A model generated the notes under the pieces. The model had not been told where the DNA came from and made no database searches. It saw only the letters and a list, made by a program, of their open reading frames with translations. Positions 1-5,337 of a stretch of 8,524 nucleotides of DNA are shown here, piece by piece. Origin of the DNA: JTS-RE9 sp964649195. Its GTDB lineage: Bacteria > Planctomycetota > Phycisphaerae > Phycisphaerales > Phycisphaeraceae. The position numbers and the translations under genes were made by a program. Location of the stretch: assembly GCA_964649195.1 (NCBI GenBank), contig CAZYPK010000189.1, positions 1 through 8,524 on the forward strand, read 5' to 3'. Within the stretch, counting starts at the first letter, position 1. Each line of letters opens with the position of its first letter.

Positions 1-148
1 GTCGCAAACGAATCGGCTCGGCGGGAGCCTCGCCCTCCCATATGAGCCTCGCCCTCCCAGTGGGAGCCTCGCCATCCCATATGCTTTTGCCCTGTTCAAG
101 GAGCAGGGCGATGGTGATCGCCATGCCTGGCCTGGCGTGCGCTGCGGC
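1..148. other. Non-coding stretch downstream of the CYTH gene
   Basis: No gene is supported here. Positions 15-82 hold a short GC-rich repeat cluster, listed separately. Positions 89-109 can form a 6-bp hairpin (GCCCTG / CAGGGC, 9-nt loop). On the minus strand, the direction in which the CYTH gene is transcribed, that hairpin is followed by AAAAG rather than a run of T. It is therefore not a convincing intrinsic terminator. Confidence 0.6.
15..82. repeat. Degenerate tandem repeat, GGGAGCCTCGCCCTCCC units
   Basis: Three degenerate copies lie head to tail: 23-43, 44-61 (which has lost its leading GG) and 62-82. The core is GGGAGCCTCGCCCTCCC, followed by ATAT or AGT. Each core can fold on itself (GGGAG/CTCCC), and the junction CTCCCAGTGGGAG makes a competing hairpin. 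The left end, GGCTCGGCGGGAGCC, is also palindromic. The design suggests a dispersed, structure-forming intergenic repeat. From memory, similar GGCTCGGCGGGAGCCTCGCC strings recur in planctomycete genomes, but I could not check this. Confidence 0.7.
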
Positions 149-754
149 TCAGCGATCCGCGGTCAGTTCATGGGCCGCGTCATCGTGGCTGTCGAAGCCG
201 ATGTGATCCGCCTGGATCGCGTGTTCGGAAAGGTGGGTCACGAGCATGGAGATGTAGCTGGCGGAGATCATCGGCAGATGGTCGAGGGCCAGCTTTCGCC
301 GGACCGAGAGGACGACGGGTTCGCTGGGGCCTTCGATCTCCACGAAGCCGCCCAGGTAAGGCAGCGTGTCGATTTCAACCCGGCAATCATCGAGCGTCCA
401 GCGGCGTCGCCGCTTCTCGAAGCTGAGCACGGAGACGTAGCCCAGCGCGGTCAGAAGCTCGGCGGCGGCGCGGGCGTCGCCCACCACCACCTCGCTTTCA
501 TCGCGGGTCTTCATCCGGCCATGAGCCCGCGGGCCTTTGTGCGTGATGGTGGCTTCGACGTGCGTTCCATCGGTCGATCGCTCCAGCCGGATGCGCAGCC
601 CTTCATCGGCCGCCTTGAGATCGCCGCGCGGCGTGTCGAAGAAGGTGTTCACCTCCAGCAGCTCCGTCACATGCACCGCACCCGCCGCCTCGAGCCGCGA
701 CTCCAGCGAGGCCACATCATCCAGCTTCATTTTGGCTTCAATCTCTACAGGCAC
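149..754 (-). CDS. CYTH domain protein (class IV adenylate cyclase / triphosphatase-like)
   Basis: A 201-residue member of the CYTH (CyaB-thiamine triphosphatase) superfamily. These proteins are soluble beta-tunnel enzymes that bind triphosphate-containing substrates with metal ions. The defining N-terminal ExExK motif is E4-I-E6-A-K8. Further charged positions typical of the tunnel follow: TFFDTPRGDL at 37-46, LRIRLE at 53-58, THKG at 71-74, EKRRRRW at 113-119, VEIDTLPYLGGFVEIEG at 126-142. I prefer the GTG start at 754 because GGAGG (760-764) sits 5 nt upstream and the ExExK motif then falls at residues 4-8. A TTG start at 772 would add six residues but would bury the ribosome site inside the gene. 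It lies 60 nt behind thiG and is probably cotranscribed. Family members include adenylate cyclases (CyaB), tripolyphosphatases and thiamine triphosphatases. The sequence does not settle which this is, and the thiamine neighbourhood is only suggestive. Confidence 0.88.
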   Translation of the reverse strand: MPVEIEAKMKLDDVASLESRLEAAGAVHVTELLEVNTFFDTPRGDLKAADEGLRIRLERSTDGTHVEATITHKGPRAHGRMKTRDESEVVVGDARAAAELLTALGYVSVLSFEKRRRRWTLDDCRVEIDTLPYLGGFVEIEGPSEPVVLSVRRKLALDHLPMISASYISMLVTHLSEHAIQADHIGFDSHDDAAHELTADR

Positions 755-759
755 GAAAA

Positions 760-764
760 CCTCC
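760..764 (-). promoter_or_regulatory. Shine-Dalgarno site of the CYTH gene
   Basis: On the minus strand GGAGG is followed by TTTTC and then the GTG start codon, which is close to ideal spacing. It is the only strong Shine-Dalgarno sequence I found before any gene in the window, and it decides the start of the CYTH gene. Confidence 0.75.
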
Positions 765-814
765 AGGCTCAATATCGCAATAGGGTCGAACCAGCACGAA
801 CGAAATGGCGAAGG

Positions 815-1675
815 TCACTCGCCGGGAATGTAACTGATCACCCCGCTCCACGGACTGCTCGCCGTGGCGTAGAGCCGCCTGGGGATGCGGCCCGCCAGGT
901 AGGCCAGGCGGCCGGCGAGGGTGGCGTGGCGCATCGCGTGCGCCATGCGCAGCGGGTCCTTCGCATGGGCGATGCCGGTGTTGAGCAGCACGCCGTCGGC
1001 CCCCAGTTCCATGGCGATGGAAACGTCGCTGGCGGTGCCCACGCCTGCATCGACGATGACCGGGAACGACGGATCACCGCCGTGCTCTTTGCCTTTGAGC
1101 AGCTCGAGGATCAGGCGGATGTTGTTCGCATTGAGCACGCCCTGCCCCGAGCCGATGGGCGAACCGGCGGGCATCACCGAGGCGGCGCCGGCATCGCGGA
1201 TGCGCTGGGCCATGATCGGATCATCGCTGGTGTAGCAGAGCACCTTGAAGCCGTCCTTCACAAGTTCCCTGCAGGCCTCCAGCGTGCCCACCGGATCGGG
1301 CAGCAGCGTCTTCTTGTCGCCCAGCACTTCGAGCTTCACCCAGTCCTGTCCGGGGTTTTCGATCTGTTCGAGCAGTTCCCGGCCAAGCCTGGCCACGCGC
1401 ACCGCATCCTCGGCATTGAAGCAGCCCGCGGTGTTGGGCAGGATCGTGTAGCGCTTCGTATCGATGAAACTCAGCAGGCTGCGGCCTTGCGCATCGACAA
1501 GGCGCTCCCGCCGGACGGCGACGGTGATGACCTGCGCCCCGCTGGCGTCGAGCGATTTCCGCATCAGGTCGTGGTCGGCATACTTGCCGGTGCCCACGAT
1601 CAGACGCGATGAAAGCGAGCGGCCGCCGACGATCAGCGGCGAATCCAATTCGGTTGAAGCATCGGTCACGGACAT
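815..1675 (-). CDS. thiG: Thiazole synthase ThiG
   Basis: A 286-residue TIM-barrel enzyme of thiamine biosynthesis. It condenses 1-deoxy-D-xylulose 5-phosphate, dehydroglycine and the sulfur carried on ThiS thiocarboxylate into the thiazole phosphate moiety, in the cytoplasm. Family motifs appear in order: SRLIVGTGKY at 23-32, VAVRR at 52-56, LPNTAGC at 79-85, WVKLEVLGD at 112-120 (K114 is the expected Schiff-base lysine), PAGSPIGSGQG at 169-179, VDAGVGTASD at 208-217 and GADGVLLNTGIA at 225-236. The length is slightly above the usual ~255-260 residues because of a longer tail from about residue 260. The start is ATG at 1675 with no Shine-Dalgarno. It lies 75 nt after its sulfur donor gene thiS and 60 nt before the CYTH gene. 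ThiF and ThiH/ThiO are not in the window, so sulfur loading and dehydroglycine supply must be encoded elsewhere. Confidence 0.97.
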   Translation of the reverse strand: MSVTDASTELDSPLIVGGRSLSSRLIVGTGKYADHDLMRKSLDASGAQVITVAVRRERLVDAQGRSLLSFIDTKRYTILPNTAGCFNAEDAVRVARLGRELLEQIENPGQDWVKLEVLGDKKTLLPDPVGTLEACRELVKDGFKVLCYTSDDPIMAQRIRDAGAASVMPAGSPIGSGQGVLNANNIRLILELLKGKEHGGDPSFPVIVDAGVGTASDVSIAMELGADGVLLNTGIAHAKDPLRMAHAMRHATLAGRLAYLAGRIPRRLYATASSPWSGVISYIPGE

Positions 1676-1750
1676 CGTAAACCCGCCATTTCAGGGAGAA
1701 TTTCATCGGTTGACAGCAATGCAGGCGCGGCCGACATTGGCGTTTGCCGC

Positions 1751-1951
1751 TTAGCCGCCGCCGACAAAGGTGACGACTTCGATCACATCGCCTGCATGGA
1801 TGATCGCGCTGTCATGCAGCCTGCGCGGGATCAGGGTCTTGTTGATCTCGACCGCCACGGGCCTGCCTTGCATGCCCATCGCGTCCAGAAGCCGGCGAAC
1901 GGTTGCGCCATCGGCCAGCTCCTTGTCCTCGCCATTGACCTTGATCTGCAT
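1751..1951 (-). CDS. thiS: Sulfur carrier protein ThiS
   Basis: A 66-residue ubiquitin-fold protein starting MQIKVNGEDKEL and ending TFVGGG. The C-terminal Gly-Gly is adenylated by a ThiF-type enzyme and converted to the thiocarboxylate that donates sulfur to ThiG. The middle section matches the usual ThiS pattern: a short Leu-rich helix, LLDAMGMQGRPVAVEIN at 21-37, then IPRRLHDSAIIHAGDVIEVV at 41-60. Length and ending are typical. The frame stays open upstream to about 2395, but that extension would run backwards through the tRNA and a palindromic repeat, so I start at the ATG at 1951. No Shine-Dalgarno is visible before it. It is the first gene of the probable thiS-thiG-CYTH unit. Confidence 0.95.
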   Translation of the reverse strand: MQIKVNGEDKELADGATVRRLLDAMGMQGRPVAVEINKTLIPRRLHDSAIIHAGDVIEVVTFVGGG

Positions 1952-2222
1952 CACAGGGTGATGGTAGCGAAGATCGCATGGCGAAGCGATCCGAGCCGCG
2001 CGGCGAATGTCACGACGATGCGGATGAACATTTTGGCGGGTGGCCGGGGCTGAGTCCGCGAAGCCCCGGCCCGGCGACCATCGACTTTCAGTTGCTTCAC
2101 CTTGCTTCGTGCGCCTGGGCCGGGGCTTCGCGGACTCAGCCCCAGCCACCCAAAAGTTCTCAGTCTCCCGGCAGGGCGGCAAAGTGGTTGGTGACGGGCA
2201 GGAAATGAAGGCGATCAGGCAA
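1952..2222. other. Intergenic region between tRNA-Arg and thiS
   Basis: No gene is seen. The middle (2031-2155) is a paired palindromic repeat, listed separately. I looked for a thiamine pyrophosphate riboswitch ahead of thiS. A CTGAGA string occurs near 2158-2163 on the minus strand, but the companion conserved elements are missing, so none is called. I see no convincing promoter for thiS. Confidence 0.5.
2031..2155. repeat. Paired palindromic element (BIME-like), two inverted 30-nt hairpins
   Basis: Two long arms lie in inverted orientation, 2031-2075 and 2113-2155, separated by 37 nt. Between 2041-2075 and the reverse complement of 2113-2148 the match is complete except for one substitution and one inserted base. 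The similarity continues outward through a GGTGG and TTTTGG flank with a 2-nt gap. Each arm is itself a hairpin. In the left one GGCCGGGGCT (2042-2051) pairs perfectly with AGCCCCGGCC (2062-2071) around a 10-nt loop. In the right one (2118-2147) 9 of 10 pairs are kept. Two inverted copies of a short hairpin is the architecture of bacterial BIMEs made of REP units. Confidence 0.85.
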
Positions 2223-2296
2223 TATCCACGGGTGGATTCGAACCACCAACCTTCGGCTTCGGAGGCCGACGCTCTATCCAATTGAGCTACGCGGAC
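2223..2296 (-). tRNA. tRNA-Arg (anticodon CCG)
   Basis: A complete 74-nt cloverleaf on the minus strand. The acceptor GTCCGCG pairs with CGTGGAT, including terminal G-U pairing. The D stem is GCTC/GAGC, the anticodon stem TCGGC/GCCGA with loop CTCCGAA, and the T arm GGTGG TTCGAAT CCACC. The discriminator base is A. Loop position 34-36 reads CCG, so it decodes the arginine codon CGG, which suits a GC-rich genome. The 3' CCA is not encoded (TTG follows) and must be added after transcription. A promoter candidate lies just upstream at 2322-2350. Confidence 0.96.
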
Positions 2297-2321
2297 GAAT
2301 GCCCCCGGATGACACCCCCCG

Positions 2322-2350
2322 ATTCTAACCCGCCGCGGGCGCAGCGTAAA
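2322..2350 (-). promoter_or_regulatory. Candidate sigma-70 promoter for tRNA-Arg
   Basis: On the minus strand TTTACG (2350-2345, 4 of 6 to TTGACA) is separated by exactly 17 nt from TAGAAT (2327-2322, 5 of 6 to TATAAT). The -10 element ends 25 nt before the mature tRNA 5' end. Spacing and position fit a stable-RNA promoter. This was found by eye only. Confidence 0.5.
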
Positions 2351-2410
2351 GAAGATCAACGGAAGATCAGGGGCCAGGGGTGCATGACTTCTCACGCGGC
2401 TGCCTTATCA

Positions 2411-2435
2411 GAGCCGCGACTCAACGAGTCGCGGA
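2411..2435 (+). repeat. 25-nt REP-like hairpin, copy 1
   Basis: Starts GAGCCGCGAC and ends GTCGCGGA. CCGCGACTC (2414-2422) pairs perfectly with GAGTCGCGG (2426-2434) around AAC. A second copy with the same outer bases and the same total length lies in the opposite orientation at 2555-2579. Confidence 0.7.
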
Positions 2436-2554
2436 CGCAAACAGCCTGAAGGAGCGCCGAAACGCACCTGTTGCGTACAGCCTCAAACCATGTCCCGGCC
2501 GTCTTCGCGTCCCATGATCCGCCGCATGACGAACACGCCGGCTCTCCGTTCATC

Positions 2555-2579
2555 TCCGCGACGTGTCACGTCGCGGCTC
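2555..2579 (-). repeat. 25-nt REP-like hairpin, copy 2 (inverted)
   Basis: Read on the minus strand it starts GAGCCGCGAC and ends GTCGCGGA, like copy 1, but the centre differs (GTGACAC against TCAACGA). CCGCGACGTG (2556-2565) is the exact complement of CACGTCGCGG (2567-2576). It begins 21 nt after the lolD stop codon, so it will be part of the lolD transcript's 3' end. No T run follows. Confidence 0.7.
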
Positions 2580-2600
2580 ACTCTTATCCCGAACTCAGGT

Positions 2601-3296
2601 TCACACCTTCAATCGCCCGTTCTCCAGTCGGACCACGCGGTCGGCCTGGGCCGCGACGCGCTCATCGTGCGTGACCATGATGATGGCCTGCCCGGTGGTG
2701 TGGAGCTTGCGGAAGACATCGAGGATCTGTCTGCCGGTTTCGCTGTCGAGGTTGCCCGTGGGTTCATCGGCCAGGAGCACATCAGGCTGATTGACCAGGG
2801 CGCGGGCGATGGCGACGCGTTGGCGCTCGCCGCCGGAGAGTTTGCCGGGGCGATGTTTGATGCGATCCTTCATGCCCAGGCTTTCGATGATCATCATGGC
2901 CTGCCGGGTGGCGGCCTTTTTGCGCTTTTGCCAACTGAAAAAACCGTGGCCGATCATCGCGCTGATGGTGACGTTTTCCAGCACGTTCAGTTCGGGTAGA
3001 AGGTGATACTGTTGAAACACGAAGCCGACGTGCTGATTGCGATACGCATCCTGCGCCAGTCGCGATTGCTGGAAAAGCGGGGCTCCGTCGTAGATCACCT
3101 CGCCTTGCGTCGGTCGGTCGAGCGCGCCGAGAATATGCAGCAGGGTGCTCTTGCCCGAGCCGGAGGCCCCGACGATGGCGACCCACTCGCCGCGTGAGAC
3201 CTGGAAGTCAACCCCGCGCAGCACATGCAGATCGTGCCCGCCCATGCGGTAGGTCTTGTGCAGGTCGGTCGCGGAGAGGAGGGGGGCGGTGTTCAT
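2601..3296 (-). CDS. lolD: Lipoprotein-release ABC transporter ATPase LolD
   Basis: A 231-residue ATPase that powers extraction of lipoproteins from the inner membrane in diderm bacteria, working at the cytoplasmic face of a LolC/E permease. All ABC motifs are intact: Walker A GASGSGKST at 43-51, Q-loop Q95 in FVFQQYHLLPELNVLENV at 92-109, signature LSGGERQR at 153-160, Walker B VLLADEPT at 173-180 with E178 catalytic, D-loop GNLD at 181-184, and H-loop H210. The Q-loop segment and the GNLD sequence are typical of the LolD/MacB/FtsE group, and the length fits LolD. The cognate permease gene lies directly upstream on the same strand. The ATG at 3296 has no Shine-Dalgarno; the sequence just before it belongs to an AT-rich inverted repeat. 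MacB-type efflux is an alternative, but MacB is usually fused to its permease. Confidence 0.92.
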   Translation of the reverse strand: MNTAPLLSATDLHKTYRMGGHDLHVLRGVDFQVSRGEWVAIVGASGSGKSTLLHILGALDRPTQGEVIYDGAPLFQQSRLAQDAYRNQHVGFVFQQYHLLPELNVLENVTISAMIGHGFFSWQKRKKAATRQAMMIIESLGMKDRIKHRPGKLSGGERQRVAIARALVNQPDVLLADEPTGNLDSETGRQILDVFRKLHTTGQAIIMVTHDERVAAQADRVVRLENGRLKV

Positions 3297-3459
3297 GGGA
3301 AAAGGCGAATGCTTATTATTTAATACTTAATACTTATTGGTTAATGCGGATTGTAATCGGATGTTTGGTTGGTGGTGTCCGTGCCGGTTCGTATATGTTC
3401 ATGTCTTCCGAAATAGCTGTTAAGTAATAAGTATTAAATAATAAGTATTCGTTTTTCCC
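3297..3459. repeat. 163-bp AT-rich inverted-repeat element between permease and lolD
   Basis: The left end 3297-3329 and right end 3428-3459 are inverted copies of one another. Reading inward, GGGAAAA, then GG on one side or A on the other, then CGAAT, one mismatch, then CTTATTATTTAATACTTA. Allowing one 7-nt tandem duplication (ATACTTA) in the left arm, pairing continues to about 3344 and 3420, leaving a loop of roughly 75 nt that is GC-richer. The element starts on the base next to the lolD ATG and ends 3 nt before the permease stop codon. Its arms are far more AT-rich than the flanking genes. It could be a small non-autonomous mobile element or an mRNA hairpin that separates the two cistrons. 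I see no clear target duplication. Confidence 0.8.
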
Positions 3460-3462
3460 GCC

Positions 3463-5133
3463 TTATTCATACCGTATCGCCTCCACCGGATCGAGTCTGC
3501 TGGCGACCACGGCGGGAACGAGCGAACCCAGGATCGCGCTGAGGATGGAGAAGATCATGATGACGCTCACTTCGCTCCAGTCGAGCTTGGCGGGGATGCG
3601 CTCGAAGTAGTAAATCTGTGCGTCCCAGATCTTGATGCCGAAGCGTATGCGCATTTCCTCAAGCAGTTCAGGTGAACCGTTGACGATGAACCAGCCGATC
3701 AGGGCGGCAAGCAATGGCAACGCGATGAACGCATACCCGCGCCATCTGCCCACCGAGCTTTTCACGAATCGCCCCAGCGCGATGAACGCCACCGCCGCCA
3801 GCGCCAGGCCGGCCACCCCATAAATCAGGCAGTAAACCGCCACGCCCAGGTCCTTCTCCAGAAAATCCTGAATCTCGTTGAGGTTCGTCACGATGGTGTA
3901 GGCCAGCGCCAGGCCGACGAGCGCCCCGACGATGCCGATCGCCAGGCCGTAGCCCAGAAACAGCCCCGCCACACCCAGATGCGAAGCGCCCAGCGCCCGC
4001 AGCACGCCCACATCGCGCGTCTTCTCCAGCACGATGTTGTAGAACGTCGTCGCCACCATCACGAACGCCACCACGCTGATGATCGCAAACAGAAACACCA
4101 GCAGAAACTTTTCCTTCTCCACCGCGCCCAGAATCGTCGCGTGCTGTTCCTCCCACGTCTGAATGCGAGGCTGAAACATCCACCGCTCCGTGACCGGCAA
4201 AATCGCCCGCCTCACCGATTCCTTCAACGCCTTGAGCTCCATCCCCGGCCTGCCCTTGATCAGTATCGAAGATGCCCGCGCCGGCGACATCCGCCCCGTC
4301 GGCTTGTTGTCATCATCCGTCAGCGGGAACGGCTGCATCAGCAGCATTTCCTGGAGCATGTCGAAAGGCACATAGATGCGATTCTGATCGAACTCGATGA
4401 AGCCGCTCTTGAGATCGTTGACGACGACGAACTTGCGGACCGATTGCTCGAGCAGCCCGCCGCCTTCGCTCATGGGAACGACGGTGAGCGTGACATCGCT
4501 GCCCACGGAGCCTTGACGATAAAGACTGAAGTCGCCTTCCTTGTCGCGGGCGCCAGGCAGCACGGCGATGCCGGTGATCATCGCGGGCAGATTCGTGTTC
4601 CACTCCCCGGGCGGCGTCATGGTCATCGCGGCTTCGACGAGATCGACGCGATCGATCATGCGCCACTGTTTCGTGGTGATGTCATATTTCGCCGGCCGTT
4701 GCCCCGGGCCGTAGATCGGCTCATTTTTCTTCACGTCATGCTGCATTCTTTCAGGCGTCCAGTGCAGGCTTTCCTTGAACGCGACGACGGTGTCGAGCTC
4801 TTCGGGATGAATGCCCACCACCTCCATCTTGAGGATGGTGCGATCGACCTTGATGATGCCGAAGGTGTAGATGATGGCGGCGGCGGACTCGACATCGGGA
4901 TTCTTCCGCAAGGCCGCGAGCATGTCCTGATAGCCTTCAAAACCGGAGAGGCCCGCGCTGATGGTGATCTCGCCGGAGAGTTTCTTGGCCGAGTCGCGCC
5001 ACATCTCCAGAAACCCGCCCATGACGCTGATGACGATGATCACCATCGCGGTGCAGAGCGTCACCGCCAGCGCGGCAAACATCGGCGCGAGCTTGCGGCG
5101 AAGGTATTTGAGGATGAGGAGAAGTTTGTACAT
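3463..5133 (-). CDS. LolC/LolE-type ABC transporter permease with extra TM pair
   Basis: A 556-residue inner-membrane permease of the LolC/E (FtsX/MacB) family, expected to pass lipoproteins to the periplasmic chaperone with LolD. An N-terminal membrane segment (about 18-40) is followed by a large periplasmic domain (about 41-340). The C-terminal FtsX core has segments near 343-365, 388-415 and 521-545. The family hallmark EKTRDVGVLRALGAS is at 370-384, and the protein ends SRLDPVEAIRYE. The WDAQIYYFERIPAKLDW stretch (503-519) matches the LolC/E pattern before the last segment. Between core segments two and three lies an insertion (about 422-494) with two added hydrophobic stretches, 431-455 and 466-485. 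That makes six predicted segments instead of four, and a protein roughly 140 residues longer than E. coli LolC. Only one permease gene is adjacent, so it may act as a homodimer. The ATG at 5133 lacks a Shine-Dalgarno. Confidence 0.88.
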   Translation of the reverse strand: MYKLLLILKYLRRKLAPMFAALAVTLCTAMVIIVISVMGGFLEMWRDSAKKLSGEITISAGLSGFEGYQDMLAALRKNPDVESAAAIIYTFGIIKVDRTILKMEVVGIHPEELDTVVAFKESLHWTPERMQHDVKKNEPIYGPGQRPAKYDITTKQWRMIDRVDLVEAAMTMTPPGEWNTNLPAMITGIAVLPGARDKEGDFSLYRQGSVGSDVTLTVVPMSEGGGLLEQSVRKFVVVNDLKSGFIEFDQNRIYVPFDMLQEMLLMQPFPLTDDDNKPTGRMSPARASSILIKGRPGMELKALKESVRRAILPVTERWMFQPRIQTWEEQHATILGAVEKEKFLLVFLFAIISVVAFVMVATTFYNIVLEKTRDVGVLRALGASHLGVAGLFLGYGLAIGIVGALVGLALAYTIVTNLNEIQDFLEKDLGVAVYCLIYGVAGLALAAVAFIALGRFVKSSVGRWRGYAFIALPLLAALIGWFIVNGSPELLEEMRIRFGIKIWDAQIYYFERIPAKLDWSEVSVIMIFSILSAILGSLVPAVVASRLDPVEAIRYE

Positions 5134-5337
5134 CAGGGTGAGCCGGGTTTATCATGAAGGCACGGGCATGAAGACACGAAGGGAAAGGCAGGGGAATTGC
5201 ATCCAAGCCGCTTGCGGCTTCGCGATCCCCTGATTCACCATACATCGGGGGCTATTCAGAAGTCCCGCTTTGCGTTTTGCAACGGCCATTTTGCAATTTT
5301 CACTCCGTGCCTTCATGCCTTCGTGCCAAAAAACGAT
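5134..5337. other. Intergenic region between lysS and the permease
   Basis: 204 nt without a gene. Outer inverted repeats CATGAAGGCACGG (5153-5165) and its complement (5305-5317) flank it. The left copy continues as GCATGAAGACACGAAG, a variant of the same word; the right copy continues as CTTCGTGCC. A small hairpin, AAGCCG CTTG CGGCTT, lies at 5205-5220. TTTTGCAA occurs twice, at 5275-5282 and 5289-5296. I see no convincing promoter or intrinsic terminator. Confidence 0.5.

Larger units (their letters stand above)
2297..2600. other. Gene-free stretch between lolD and tRNA-Arg
   Basis: About 304 nt with no supported gene. It holds the tRNA promoter candidate (2322-2350) and two inverted copies of a 25-nt hairpin (2411-2435 and 2555-2579), listed separately. 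A 7-bp pairing, CGCGGCT (2395-2401) with AGCCGCG (2412-2418), overlaps the first hairpin, so the two folds exclude each other. No T run follows these stems on the minus strand. They may slow or protect transcript ends but are not classical terminators. Confidence 0.5.

Noticed and set aside
89..109. Intrinsic terminator after the CYTH gene
   Set aside because: The stem is followed by A residues, not T, on the strand that matters, and the stem is only 6 bp.
137..1612. A 491-codon open frame on the plus strand across the thiG and CYTH genes
   Set aside because: It is antisense to two well-recognised genes, rich in His/Arg/Gly as expected of a GC-rich shadow frame, and shows no family motif.
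2031..2222. TPP riboswitch ahead of thiS
   Set aside because: A CTGAGA string is present near 2158-2163 on the minus strand, but no GAACCTGA-like or TAATGCCGGCG-like element follows; the stretch is occupied by the palindromic repeat pair.
1751..2395. A longer thiS reading frame starting at 2395
   Set aside because: It would translate the tRNA-Arg gene and the BIME-like repeat. The 66-residue protein from ATG 1951 already has normal ThiS length.
3334..3402. A 22-residue minus-strand ORF in the loop of the AT-rich inverted repeat
   Set aside because: It is very short, its GGAAG lies only 2 nt from the ATG, and it has no recognisable motif. Chance is the simplest explanation.
3979..5157. A 392-codon plus-strand frame opposite the permease
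   Set aside because: Antisense to a clear FtsX/LolC-type permease; its composition (His/Arg/Asp-rich) is typical of a shadow.
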